Below are positions 22,427-34,330 of a stretch of DNA of 64,000 nucleotides, in pieces. Source of the DNA: Rhodocollybia butyracea. Taxonomy: Eukaryota > Basidiomycota > Agaricomycetes > Agaricales > Omphalotaceae. The notes under the pieces were generated by a model. That model saw only the letters and a list, made by a program, of their open reading frames with translations. It was not told the DNA's origin and ran no database searches. The number at the start of each line of letters is the position of its first letter. The first letter of the stretch is position 1. The DNA is taken from positions 62,001 to 126,000 of the forward strand of contig JADNRY010000068.1 in the NCBI GenBank assembly GCA_015501585.1, written 5' to 3'. The position numbers were made by a program, and so were the translations under genes.

Positions 22427-24942
22427 TCATCCGAACTCTTCGCGAAAGCCTTTCAATTGCGCTCCCCCCCAATCCCTCTCAACTTCGTTGGTTGAGCGGG
22501 CATTCTGATGATCATGATTAGAATTTCTGACTGAAGACAGGCGGACCAACTTACAGAAGCATTGATCAAGTACTCGGCCTTTTCAACAAATATTCGCGCA
22601 AAATGCGAGCAGTATACACCGCAGTCGAGATCGTTGGGCTGTTGTGGCACCTGGCTCGTTCAAAAGTCAGTCGCAGCCACATGAAGAATAAAAGCCTCTA
22701 ACTTTGAGGGCTCTACCGGCCGGTAATTTTGAAATCGTAGCCTTCTTCTTGTCCTTAGCCACCAGCTGAAGATATTTGCCCAGTAGGTCGACAGTTTGAG
22801 TATGTTGAAATCCCAGAGAGTCCATGGTCAAGATAAGGGTCCTATAGAAATACTTTAGAGTTACCAATAGGCGAAAGTGGATAGCATACCCAGGCTCTGA
22901 GGATGTAACGTCGTTATTTGGGGGCTGGGGAGACAACGGGGCATTTGGTGTATTGGCTCAGAGTACGGAATAAACAAGTCTGGGTGGTATATAATGGCCA
23001 GATACCAATGGTAGCTTTTGCGCGAATTTTTAGAGCTCTTGCTAATAAACCAAAAGAGACCTACTTTTCATTTATTGGCACGATGAGAAATTTTTTGTTG
23101 AATATATCAATCTTGCGGTCCCAAGAAGGAAATTTATCGAGTCCGGATCTATGGGCTCATAAGAAAACCAGATAAACGAATGGTCCAGGAAATTTTACCT
23201 CCATTGCGACAGCTTCTTGTAGAAGAAGGAATTGAATAAGTGGATCTGGTTCGCTAGCTCTGGTTTGTTATGTAAAAGCTCAAAATACCACAACCTAATC
23301 AAAACCGTCATTTGTGCGTGAAAATGAGCGCAAAGAGCTAGTACAACTTTAAGATGAACTCCACAACGGTGTCATTCAACCACCCTCTGGGAGTCCTGTC
23401 CAAGTCAGATTATTTGAGCTGAATGCGCGTTGGGCGGTGGCCCAGAACGCTACAGAGATATTAACGTTCCCGTAGAAAAGGAGAAGGGGGAATCACATAC
23501 ATTCGGTCAGACATTTGGTCAGTTTTGGAAACTTTCTTGGGTCTGATTGTCTTGTTGGGAACGGCGGCCTTGGAAGTGCTGCCACTGCTGCGCGTTTTAT
23601 TTGGTTGTGGTCGGGGGCCCGAGGGCGGTACAATAGGCAGAATGGTGTTTTCTGGATGCTTATTGAGCTCCGAGGAGGATAGGTCGAGCTCAGGCTCCGT
23701 GTTTATAATCTACAATACAATATAGGTTACACTTAAATAACTAAAAGAGATAGCATGACGTACCCAAGTTGTTAATTCAGAGCCTGAAATTTCTTTCGTT
23801 GCGGTGGGAGTATTTCCGGACGGAGTATTGTGGGCCTGGATGATAAAATGAACTTGTAAGAAGACTAGGTCCAAGCGTAAAGAAATAGCGACGTACCCAA
23901 GTCGTCAATTCAGAGCCTGGAGTTTCTTTCATTGTGGTGGGGGTATTTCCAGACAAAGGATCTTGGGCCTGGAAGATGAAATAAGCTTATAAGAGGACTA
24001 GAAACGAATAAGCGATACATACAGGAGATGTTTTTCTACGCTTCGTTGGAGGATCAACATCTGACAATTTTATCTTCTTGAACTTCAGAGATGCTTTACT
24101 TGATTGGCCTGAAGATGATAAGATGGTAAGATAATAAGTTTAGCAGATATAATCGTCTATACCTGGGCTATTACTCAACATTTTCCCTGACTGATACTCT
24201 GTATTCATTGCCCTTGGTTTCCTGGAATCAGTATATTAACAAAAGGGCGTGGTAACAACAAACCAGAACGTACCCATTCGCAATAAGATCATCTTGGCTA
24301 ACACCGGCTGCCTCGAAAGCTTTGTCCCATGCTGAATTGTTTGAGGCCTGTCCCACATACTCACTATAATGCTGGGCTGCGTTCTTGCAAAGGAATCGAA
24401 ATTCATCGAATGTTTCGTGCGACCAGGTGTTGTCCCTTGTATCAAACTTAATCGTGACTGTACCTTTACATCCTAGTACTCCTAAGAACATAAGACGGTG
24501 TTTCCAACAAGGGTAAAAGGTTTTACCACCTTGCTGAAAATCATTGCTCCATTTTCTACCTATTCCTGGGAATAGAGTGCGATGAGAGCTTTGGGAATCC
24601 AGGGCTTTCGTTGTAAATTGGACGCAAGGCGCTTCTACATTTGCTCTGCCAATCTACTTCGGATTAGATGACAGATAAAACTGTGTAGTCAAGACTCACC
24701 GCCACATTCCTTATGGATTGGGAAAAAGTTATGGTCTCCAGAAAGTTATCGGGTCCACGAATACTAAAACTGTTCACTTGCGAGCTGCTATATGGTCTAA
24801 AGATTATGGTGTAGCCGTCTCGCAGGTATTTAAGACCAAAAAGTATTCCTTTGAGAGGCAATCTCCTTGGCGTTGTTTTATTAAAGTTAAATCTTGGAGG
24901 ATACATTTGTGTGTTTGAAGCAACTTCTAGGTTGTCCTTCAT
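22427..24942 (-). CDS. Ulp-type SUMO protease (peptidase C48), 14 exons, about 595 aa
   Basis: The catalytic domain is clear: GWLNDTVVEFILK, then NSFFYKKLSQW, FLIVPINENYHWYLAIIYHP with the catalytic His (codon about 23010), LTMDSLGFQH with the Asp (about 22822), and PQQPNDLDCGVYCSHFARIF with Gln and the nucleophilic Cys (about 22623). It would remove SUMO from proteins in the nucleus. The N-terminal region (KGILFGLKYLRDGYTIIFRP; GTVTIKFDTRDNTW) resembles the domain ahead of the protease in fungal Ulp2-like proteins, followed by a Ser/Thr/Pro-rich linker. Exon starts are 24942, 24653, 24221, 24108, 23968, 23835, 23709, 23395, 23294, 23148, 23014, 22841, 22650 and 22504. Phases agree throughout except between the exons starting 23014 and 22841, where one base is out. 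A different donor or a 1-nt lesion must explain that. Confidence 0.85.
23764..24022 (-). repeat. Tandem exon-intron duplication inside the Ulp gene
   Basis: Exons 23968-23897 and 23835-23764 are both 72 nt and encode closely similar 24-residue segments (SGNTPT--KE--GSELTTW). The introns after them also match, with a period of about 133 bp. The unit adds a Ser/Thr-rich linker segment without changing phase. Confidence 0.85.
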
Positions 24943-25269
24943 ATCGCGACGGAAGTTGAAAGGAATAGGCGCTCATGCCCATGCGATCAGGTGATCACAC
25001 ATAAAGTCGTACATACTTGCCTGGCTAGCCGTCTTGTAGTTAGCATTGCTAATAAACTACAGAAGTCATCAGGACTAACAGTTATGTAGAGGAGATTTCA
25101 TGTATCATAAGTGTATCAATCTACTTCAATTTTATATACCCATTCATGCGTTATGCTTCAACAAGTCAGGATTCCGTATCTCATTGGCATCGTTGAGCAC
25201 AATGTTAGGTTATCCTTGGTTGTTCACCTTCTGTACAATACAATTCTAATTCTGATTCATCGGTACATA

Positions 25270-25700
25270 GTTGCTTACAAGTAGCTATCTATCTGTATCA
25301 GTACTACAATGAATGTCCATGCTATCAGTTGTACGTCGTACGCTATCTGATCTCAGAGGAAGTTTGTAAGTCGATAGTAAAGTTGATTCAAAAGGAGAAG
25401 GTGCGGCAGGGTTGCGGAGTTGAAGTTCCAGAAGTACGAAGCAGTTCCTGTAGGAAGGTTAGCATCGTGAACGCTTGCAAGTAGCTACATCAGTACTTCG
25501 ATGGAGGTCTGTGCTATCGGTTGTACTATACGGTGTACGATGTCCAATCTCAGAGACCAGATGGGGAAGACCTGAAGGTGTGTAAGTCGATTTCAAAGTT
25601 AGAGAAGGTTGAAGTTCCATGAGCGCAAAGAAAGGTCCTGTAGGAAAGTTAGCGTTGGAAAGTAGGGTTAGAAGCACAATATGCACCTTGGCCGAATGCA
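25270..25700. repeat. Diverged tandem duplication, about 200 bp
   Basis: Two blocks (about 25270-25475 and 25480-25690) share ordered matches: ATCAGTACT, a GTCC/TGTGCTATC-GTTGTAC segment, TGTAAGTCGAT, GTTGAAGTTCCA, and TCCTGTAGGAA-GTTAGC. No coding function is seen. Confidence 0.65.
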
Positions 25701-25839
25701 AGAACACGCTCGAACACGCTCAGCATGATTCGTAGCGTCAAGGAAAGGGCGTGAAGTACAATCCAGACAAAGGTTGCGTATCGTAAAATATAAGAGACAG
25801 GTAAGGCGGTGAGCTACGAAAAGATATATCAGCGAGAGA

Positions 25840-26227
25840 TTATGAAGAAAGAGAGTCGACGCACCAGTAGCCCAAATTCCACAGCCGGCCTATCAAGAAC
25901 ACTGAAAAGTGGTGCGAGCAGGAATGCATGTTGAGCAGACTCAAAAATACGATGGAGGATCCATAAGCGAAGTCAAGATTGTCGGGAAAAATCTGACTAG
26001 CTTCAGAGAAACTGCAAGAAAAGCCATATATCATTGATTAAGAAAAATGATTTAAAGAATAAACTTACAGTCGTTGAGACCGCAAAAGATGAAACAATGG
26101 GTTGCCAGAGAGAGCACAAGTTGTCGTAGGAGACAAGAAAATGTATTAAGAACAGGAATAGAAGACGGAAGGATGAGGAGGACACTTCGTTCTTGCTGAA
26201 GTTGGTGGTCCAGAAAAGAAAAAGCAA
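25840..26227 (-). other. Possible spliced hydrophobic ORF, weak
   Basis: A consensus GTAAGT donor and a TTTTCTTGCAG acceptor lie between two minus-strand open stretches that would encode hydrophobic peptides (one ending NLGYWCVDSLSS). The phase that joins the downstream stretch gives an unremarkable upstream peptide and no clear start. It may be the 5' transcript of an upstream gene or chance. Confidence 0.2.
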
Positions 26228-26406
26228 AGCTGTGCCACGACGTGGGATTTGCGGGATATCCTCATAGCCACCAAGGCCTGGCTACCAAATATGGGATGCT
26301 GTGCCCGGCAGAATAAGCCCGGCTTGACAGATTATGTTCACTTTTTTTCCCACTTGCTCTCGAACGTCCATCAGTATAATATAGTGGTAGTCTGTATCGT
26401 ATAAAT

Positions 26407-27775
26407 ATGGATTCTCTTGACGATGAACTTTTGGCTCTCGTCGAGGGACCTCGTAAACGCAAGCGCATCCTGAATGAAACCGAAAAGCCCGGCTGGAAAT
26501 CGAATGAAAGTTTACAATTGTTTAGAAACCACGACTTGTATCCAGTGGATGGGCTTTACAGTAACGAAGAAGACAAGCAAATGTAGGTATTCTTGCCTTT
26601 CATTTGCCAGATTATTGACATTTCCATTCAGACTATGGCGAATGACCAAACTACAGCAGGAGATGATACTTGCCGAAAGGGCTGAAGAAATTCAAAAGGT
26701 CATTGATGCAAGGTCGCTGTCGTCAATGGTGGCACATCGTCAGAGTGTCGGTTCTGTCCTCTCGGCGAACAGGATTTCCACTCCAGATCCTGCTCCTATC
26801 CCAGAGTCCCCCGGAAATGCATATCCCACTCCTACCGAATCTCCACCCACTCCAGAGGCGTTTCAAGAACCGATATCATCTCTCAGCGCTCCAACACCGC
26901 GGTCTACCCTACATGAACACACTCTACACTCCAATCATTCTCCAGCTCCTCTGTTTGCTCGCTCCCCAACGCCGGAAGTCTACCCCAATGCCTCTCTCTC
27001 TGATCTAGAGCGTTGTCGGCTGTCTCGTCGTTTGGTTCTACGATTCTTCAAAATGACTTGGTTTGGGAAGTACATCCAGGGAATGTGGGTAAGATGTCAG
27101 ACTAGTCCTGGAAGATATGAAATTTCACAAGTAAACGGTGAGCATCTTCAGGCTATTTCTCTCCCGAACCGTCTATTTACTACTATACTTCATGTTAGCC
27201 TTGTCGAAAGGAACAGTACAACCATACAAAATCGACGGAGTAATCTGCAATTGCACCGTAAAATTAGTCTGTGGAAGTGTCATCAGACATATCGCCTTGG
27301 ATCTCATATCTAACGGTGCTTTTACCGAAGTAAGAAAGGTCCTTTCTCATTCAGGTCCATTCTAATGCTTCGCTAGGAGGAATTTACCATTTACAAGGAG
27401 TTTACGTCTCGGGATGACGTCCCCTTCCCAACAACGCACGACGTCGAAATCAAAACTAAAGTAATGGCCCACCTTGCTTCGGAGCTGAACCACATCAAAC
27501 ATCCAGCCACCAAAACATTCTGGAGGTTTGAAGATTGGCAAAAACGCGTACATTCTACCAAACTAGCACAACTCGAGCGCGCGCAACTAGAAATCCAACA
27601 CGCAGAGGTCCTAAGATTAGACAAGCTGCTCACGGAATTCGAATCCAAATATGGCATCGACAAGTATACTTCCTTAAGCGGAAAGATTCGAAATGCCAAT
27701 ATCAGGCCTTTCAGCGAATGCAGAGTTCTAAGAGCTTGGAAAATCCTTCGGCCACCCCGTATGCAACTTGCTTAA
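26407..27775 (+). CDS. RTF1: RTF1 homologue, Paf1 complex subunit with Plus3 domain, 403 aa
   Basis: Exons 26407-26582, 26632-27137, 27199-27329 and 27377-27775 join in phase across introns of 49, 61 and 47 nt. The N-terminus MDSLDDELLALVEGPRKRKR matches the Rtf1 start. YPVDGLYSNEEDKQ and MTKLQQEMILAERAEEIQKV match the conserved pre-Plus3 region. The Plus3 domain begins at DLERCRLSRRLVLRFFKMTW and runs through VKLVCGSVIRHIALDLISNG to AFTEEEFTIYKEF. A helical C-terminus follows. Rtf1 links the Paf1 complex to elongating RNA polymerase II and promotes H2B ubiquitylation. At 403 residues it is shorter than most fungal Rtf1 proteins because the N-terminal acidic region is small. No break is seen. 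Confidence 0.85.
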
Positions 27776-28352
27776 ATCTCATCGCAAAACTAACCCAAGA
27801 GGTAGCATTCCTCAGTCTAAAAACAAGATTGTATCGATGGCATCGTTGGAAGTTGACTTAGTTGACTTTTAGACCTTGTTTGGATGCGGCGCGTGGAGTT
27901 CAGATGGACACCTCTCTGGAGCCATTAACTACAGCCTTTGCCGATAAAAGTTAGATATACGGTTTTCTGTCTGCTAGCATAGTCAATCTATATGTTGTTT
28001 TCCGAGCCATTTTCCATTTAGGTTAGAAGGACCAAATGTCCTGTTATCAAATCTCTCGAGTATCTCTCGACAAATCAGTAATTTCATTGATCACATATCA
28101 CTTTTCAGCCTTTTTCTCATCTCAGTAGGTGTTTCTTTCACTCGCCTTTGCTTCACCCAATTTTAGACCCCAAAACAGGATCACACTCGTGTATACTGCC
28201 ATCAAGGGGCTTATCGCCTTTTATCACTGCATAAACATTTCGTGGCGCCCCGCAGACAGCCGTCAATCTCGTCCTCGTGTCAAATCAAATTTGGGGTTTG
28301 CACAAAGAAATTCCCCTTCTCTCACTTTCACCGCACTTTTACTGTCTACATC
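27776..28352. other. Intergenic, no gene seen
   Basis: 3' flank of RTF1 and 5' flank of the next gene on the same strand. No additional coding signal. Confidence 0.45.
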
Positions 28353-30319
28353 ATGGCTGATAATAATGCTCATATGGCAGACGTCAACGACAAAACTCCT
28401 ACCCAGCCGACTTTCTCTGCACACGATTATCAGGTAAGTGACATTATAGCATTAACTGACACCCATATATCTGACGGTGTCTCCAGCCTGCAAGCGCTGG
28501 CCCAGCCGGATCCTACACTACAAGCAGCAAAAGTCCAAGCCCTAACCCAAGTGCATCCTCCTCCCGAGGAACCTCCAAGAGGAGGAAGGTGGGAGATGAG
28601 GGGCGAGATGAAAGGCACCATCTCATACGTGATCGCAAAATACAATGAAAAAAGTTAACTACAGATGGGCATTTAGTTAGAAGAAATGCTCAGTATGAAT
28701 TTCGCGAAATTCCAAAGCGAGATGATTGAATCCAATCGACAAAGTATGCAACAAATGATCTCCCTTAACACGGAAACCCTCGCGTCTGTATCAGCTACGA
28801 TGACCACCAACTTTAACTCAGTGACCACCACCCAGTCCACCATCGCTCAGACTCTTTCGGGGGTGGCAACAACCCTGAACAACGTGAATCATGCACAATC
28901 GGCTACGGCGAGATCACTGTTAAATCTTGAGGAGCGATTAAACAGTCAGCCATCATTTCGCGGCCGAACTGACACAAGGGAGAGAGCGAGGAGGAAGGAG
29001 GAGAAGGGGAAAGAGAAGGAGACGGAGGTAGTTACACCTATGGAGGTCGACAGTGGGGATCCGGACCCTGAGTCGGGTGGAGCTTGGCCGGAAAGTGAAG
29101 AAGAACCAGAAACTGATGATGGGGCAGGCAATGATGCAGATAGCGAGGAGAGTGGCAAGGATGACACTTGGGCTGGTGTCTCCAAAAAAAAGAAGGTCAA
29201 AAATGACAAGGAGAAGAAAGCCGAGAATGCTTTCAAGGTGAGTATGACCCGCCTTTTGAGAATATCTGCTAAAGTGCATTATTCAGATGGATGTCTGCGA
29301 TTGGTTGCATGAGCTTGTTGGCGGACGGCAATATTCTCTGCTAGCTACTGTCTCTGATCGAGAAGCTAATAATTTTGCTAAAGAGTTCAAGCAAAATCCA
29401 CTCGCTTGTCCTTGTGGGATTGCGGACTTTCGATATTGCGTCGATAGAAAGCCTGCTTGTCCATGGAATAAAGGCGCGGCTTATGTTTTCGCTGATTATG
29501 TAGAGAAGAGGAGATTTATGAAGGTTTCTGGTAAGAAGCAACGCGATCGTCTCCGTGCAGCCTTCGCTACACGTATGCATTCTTTGGTTTGTGACTACAA
29601 GGAGTCCCAGCGAACTCAGGAAGAACAACTACAAAAAGAGCGGCTCAACAACAAGCGAACGAGAAAGACAACGGTGCGTTATGTTTTATTGAAAACTGAA
29701 ACAGCATCTCACAGCGTCTGTTCTGGTTCCTGGTGTAGACCTTTAAACAACGATGTTCGACCATGGAGGCACTTACTTCACTTTGACAATTTATTCCGGT
29801 ACTAGATCAACTTGGTATCGACGGTGTATCATCAGACGAACCAGACGACGCCGCCAATTCCTCAGGCTCCGCTTCTAATAATCAATTTGAAGTTCTGGAA
29901 CCCCAGTGGCGAGATCCTACAGTTGGCAATTTCTTTTGAAAGGTCGATGCACTCCACAACCACACTCGGATGTATACCGATAGTTTTGGCGTGCGTTTCA
30001 CTACTGGAGCTCCTCCCCGTGTTCGACTTCGCAAGGGGAAGAAAAGCAAAACTACTAAATATCCACGAGGCATGCCTTTCAACCTTTATCGTGCAGAATG
30101 GTTGGAAGAATGAGAGCCTGGGTGGCGCAAGGGAGGTCAAGGTCTAGTTAATGAAATAATCTGCCCTAAAAAAATGCGGAAGGACCTGACCTTTCCTGCA
30201 GAGCTCGATGAGTAAGTCTGGCTATCTTTATCTCCCAAGTATGTTCTGAATCTTTCTTTAGACAGCTTAGGCAGAAAGGATTCGCTTGACTGCACAATTT
30301 GCAGCTCGTAAACAACTAA
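28353..30319 (+). pseudogene. Agaricomycete-specific gene with four in-frame TGA codons
   Basis: Exons 28353-28433, 28487-28628, 28681-29237 and 29287-29674 join in phase. They encode a Ser/Pro-rich N-terminus, a helical region, a Lys/Glu/Asp-rich linker, and a conserved block (GIADFRYCVDRKPACPWNKG; KRRFMKVSGKKQRDRLRAAF). After a further intron the frame from about 29740 reads TFKQRCSTMEALTSL, TGA, QFIPVLDQLGIDGVSSDEPD, then another TGA, KVDALHNHTRMYTDSFGVRF, and YPRGMPFNLYRAEWLEE, then TGA and EPGWRKGG. A last intron (30212-30261) leads to a fourth TGA and then TAA at 30317-30319. All inner stops are TGA (29784, 29937, 30111, 30287) at positions where the family, as I recall it, has arginine. 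CpG-to-TpG decay of CGA codons explains this best. Confidence 0.68.
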
Positions 30320-31274
30320 TTTCTCATGTGGCGTTTTTTTTCCCATGGATTGTGCTCAAATTCAAAGTAGTGAAAATTGACGTTAGTCCCACTAAGTTAT
30401 CTCCTCCGTGAAGTAACGATCGCCCAGCGTTCAGCGCTCTCGGATAATTAATACCTTCCTTCCTGTTACACCTGCGGAACATTTCACGGCACACTGTTTC
30501 CAAAAATACCGCAGTTTACTTCTACATACATACATCATTGATACCCCAAGTATTTGGCGGTTAGATTTGATATCTAAACCCAGAACTATCAATGGCAAAA
30601 GAATTTACGTGCTAATGATTATCTGGATTGCCTTTTTAGTCGAACAATGGCCACTGTCGCAGGTGGGAATTCACAAACGGCAGGTCACAATTCCGCGGGT
30701 CGCTATCGATGTACACACGTCAAATTTAACAAGCTTCACCTTTCTTGAACTTCAGCTTTGAATTCGCCAAACAAATCGCATTGACAAGGTTTGAAATCCT
30801 TGAAATCCCCAGGGTGTGGAGGGAAATAATTCCACGATACCTTTTAGATTGAGGAGCGAAGAAACGTGCGATAGATGGGTCGCGCAGCCCCGCAAAAACC
30901 TGCAAAAACCAACCCGACAATATTGGTATTTGATTAGGGATTGGATACAGGCTTAGAAAGACACCTGTATCTTGGAACTCCACCTTTCTTTCCTTTCAAG
31001 TCTAATACTATAGTTGCGGATCAAATCATTTACCAATTTCTTCACAGGTTATGGCCGAAGAAAGTCACACGTAAGGTGTACTGGCCCTGCAAAGTCCTCC
31101 AACCCTTAAAAGTACTGGTTTAGATGAGCACATGGGGACTTCAAAAGAAAAACAAGGATCTTTTGCGGTGACAGTCACGCTATTATGTACGTAGTTGGTA
31201 TATCAAAAATATTCAGAATTAGTCCTTCAAAAGTCCCCTGACACAATCCCAGCTGCTGTCTCTCTTTGCAGTAA
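30320..31274. other. No gene seen
   Basis: Open frames on both strands are short and unsupported. The region separates the TGA-rich pseudogene from the transposase remnant. Confidence 0.4.
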
Positions 31275-32090
31275 ATGGATCAAGTTTCTTCCAATAAGAC
31301 CTGTCACTGTGGTCGATGTGTTGCTCAATACGCGACCAGATATAACACGTCGGCTGTGTTCATTGCCCACACCAGAGCTCAGCATCGATTTCGAAGTACG
31401 TATAGCAGCTCTGTTTGAGTGCCAGAGTTGGCTGGAGCTCATACGAAAACATTACCTTTCTGTTTCCAGATCCAGAAACTTTAATAGACGTAAACTTCAG
31501 TCGGTTGTCCCTAAATCTCCACAGCCCTCGTTTCACTGGGATGGAGGGACGGCTGGACAGCTCGATGCGATACACTGAGTTGTTGAGGCTTCCCTATTTC
31601 GACCCCATACCTGTAACCGCGGTTGACAACATGCCGATGGCTCTACTTGGCTTTATCTGTACCCACATCTCCGATGTGTTACAAGTAGACCATAACGGTA
31701 GTGAGGGTCGGCTGGTGAGCTCTGGAAAACGTCATTCACATTCAGTCGCGCGTCTTCGGGGTGATATTCGGCAGAAACAGACAAGGGGTACTCTATATCT
31801 TTACAGTGATATAACCTTCATCACCCTCCACACAGCTGGTATGAAAGATGTATTTATCGCGAGTAATCTACTGGTGAGTCGCCTTGTATGTGTATAGACG
31901 ATTCCTGATTATCGTGATATTACAGCGCAGAAAGTTTGGAGTACCCAGCGATGCCCTGATGTTCAGAGGGGGACGTCATGTAATTTCGGATGCTCTCACG
32001 GTAAGCACCTCATATTCAGCGTTGTTTCTGCTTCATACGTTAAACAGAAAACTCCGCACACCTACTCTATGGTCTTCCTGATTTGTGCTC
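31275..32090 (+). mobile_element. CACTA/Tnp2-like transposase remnant
   Basis: It starts MDQVSSNKTCHCGRCVAQYA and continues with AHTRAQHRFR, the Cys/His-rich N-terminal signature of basidiomycete Tnp2-type (En/Spm, CACTA) transposase proteins. After an 81-nt intron (to 31470) the frame reads RYTELLRLPYFDPIPVTAVD, then NM. That matches the family block usually written YSELLRLPYFDP----VVDPMHN. The following sequence decays with frame changes, and the DDE core beyond this block is missing. No terminal repeats could be matched, so the element's borders are unknown. Confidence 0.6.
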
Positions 32091-32543
32091 ATATCTCATA
32101 CCGCGGCTCTGTCGCTGATGCAATTATCGTATGTCTGTTTTGTGCACCTTCAAACTTCGAACCTTCTCTTATGAGTGTGTGTCAGAGCGCATTAGGTGAG
32201 GTTGGGAATAAGGAGATCTCTCGTGCTCAGTTGCTGCTTCGATATATACTGAAGATAAGTATTTTTTGTGAGTTCTTTGGGATCTGGCCTTCTGCGCTGT
32301 TGGTCCGCAACTGCGACTGTAACGGAGTGCAGTGCGGAATGGGAGGGTAGCCTTGTTGGCGCTAGTGATAACGTATATCATGAGGGAAAGTTAATAGCAT
32401 TTTGCAACTCATGGAACCAGCAGAGGTGTAGGAGAGCACCCTGTATAACGGTTTCCATTGATGAGCCACAGAAAGGGTACACTGTTTTATGGATGAGATA
32501 CAGAAATACTAAAAAAGGGCAAAGGTGCCACACATCCATACTG

Positions 32544-32760
32544 AAATCACACTGCAAGCTCTTAGCTCTCAGTTTGTGGCTGTGGAATTCCACAGGAACA
32601 GGAGGCCCGTGTGCGACATCAAGCACAAGCTGACGCGCAACGTCCAGCTGGTATGGTCCATGCTACCCCCCGCTACTCTTGACGTCACGAAAGGTCACGA
32701 TTCGACAACATCACGACATCACGCCAGTGACTGTCTTGATGTCACGATGTCACGACGACT
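32544..32760. repeat. Dispersed repeat R2, copy 1
   Basis: Shares ordered blocks with 37688-37850: AAATCACACTGC-AGCTCTTA, CTCAGTTTGTG-CTGTGGAA, CACAGGAACAGGAGGCCCGT, and a CATCACGACATCACGCCAGT block. The downstream part in both copies is rich in TCACGAC/CGACGTC motifs. No coding capacity. Confidence 0.75.
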
Positions 32761-32762
32761 AC

Positions 32763-33316
32763 GAATGGGAAATCTAGTATTGTAGAAAGCGCCCTCATAA
32801 CCCGTCTCTTAACCATCCTTGCAGCTATCCTACCACCCTCCGACAGCCGCATGCATCAACACACCATCCCTTTCGCACCATAGTCCCGCCCATAGAGCAC
32901 CTCTCCCCCACATTCCGCTTCTCAGGATGTTCCTGCTTGCCCACGATAACATACGCAAAACTCAGCTTTGCAATAAATAAACGACTCAAAACAAAAACCA
33001 AAACACTAACCGCAAACAAAAACTCCTCCAGAACCTTCGTCGCTTCATTCGCTTGAAACCCGTGCAAATTCAACACAAGCTCTGCTCTCTAATCCCCGCA
33101 ACTCCCAATCCCGCCCATCGCTCCTCTATCAGCTGGATCGTCCGACCATCCCAAATCCCGTGCCCTCACAGCAAATAATGTATATCCCGCCCTCTCACGT
33201 ACGAGTTCCCTCGCAGCCTTCTTCACTCCACTATCCAACTCGTGTCCTTTCCTGCGAATCGTTTGGCGGACCTTCCATGCGCATCCTCGGAGCCTTAAAA
33301 GTAAACCACAATGGGA
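32763..33316. repeat. Dispersed repeat, copy B
   Basis: Matches copy A (235-1010) with substitutions and small indels but lacks the 200-bp segment present there. The minus strand keeps the Smr-like phrase LNLHGFQANEATKVLEEFL. It lies directly next to repeat R2, so the two may belong to one larger repeated unit. Confidence 0.75.
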
Positions 33317-33546
33317 ATTGGGTGGGGCGCGCGCAGCAGACGGAAACGGGTTGAGCCGATTCTGAGCAAATGAAGGATGGTCAGAGTGACGAGGACGCTG
33401 CGGATCGGATTTTGGACTGGAGAATCAAGGATGAAAGATTTTGACAAATCAGGTAGTGACATGATAGTTGTGCCCTCAAGCGATACTTTTTGATACGGAA
33501 AGGCTCGGAGTTGACGGTGTGCGCGCCGTCCATCGCTTTTCCGTTG

Positions 33547-33600
33547 CAAAACCCTGCTGTCTGGATATAGAACCCAGCCAGCAGAGGTTTGCTGTCAGCC
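33547..33600. repeat. Multi-hairpin repeat, copy 1
   Basis: Contains GCAAAACCCTGC, CTGGATATAGAACCCAG and CAGCAGAGGTTTGCTG in series, each able to fold back on itself. The same modules recur at 35375, 35699 and 37611. Flanks are AT-rich and noncoding. Confidence 0.6.
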
Positions 33601-33842
33601 AGACCAGAAATCCTTCCCACCCCCTCAAGATAGTAAGCCTTCCATCGATACTTTCAACCAAGTCAAGTTTGTGCTTACAGTTGAACATTTTTAATGATAG
33701 TTATATTATAAAGAGATAAACCGTGGATTGTCGAAGAATCGCCGCTGATCGATAATAATCCGATCGTTATGGTCAGATAATTACTATGATCCGTCTCGGC
33801 AATCCCAACTACTATAAGACTTGCAAGTATGACAGTACATAT

Positions 33843-33985
33843 GGTAAGGTAAGATCGACTCAGTTGTGTAGAAAGTAACTATATTATATACCTGTTAAGG
33901 TAAGATCAACTGTAAGTATGTCAGTAAGTAGATAAATAAATATATGGAGACGATCTCACCTCAGTTGTGTAGAAAGCAACTGAGG
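33843..33985. repeat. Local duplication
   Basis: CTCAGTTGTGTAGAAAG-AACT occurs twice about 107 bp apart, with a partial third unit (GGTAAGATCAACTG) between. The surrounding AT-rich sequence, 33600-34330, shows no gene. Confidence 0.6.
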
Positions 33986-34330
33986 GAGTCGTATACGCCG
34001 TTTCTACGTGACCTAAATACGAGCTGTACAGTATAAAGTAAGCACAGCATATACGGAATGGGGATGGCCAAAGCTGCATGTATGAGTCCCGATATGTACG
34101 TACGGAGTAAACCCCAACACAAATTACAGTATACACTCAATTCGCAAGCCCTGATTAACCTATAATTAGATTATTACAATACAACGGACATTGCTCTACT
34201 AATAGCACAATCTAAATAAAACAGTATTCAAAGAAGCAGTAATATATTAATCGAGTTTACGTTAACAGCCAAAGCGTTTTCTAGCACCAATAATACAGCA
34301 ATTCTACAAAATACAACATCGGTTTATATT

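Noticed and set aside
16960..30289. Reassignment of TGA to arginine in this genome
   Set aside because: Other genes here end in TGA (43085 and the Ulp gene), and several intact genes have no inner TGA. CpG decay of CGA codons is simpler.
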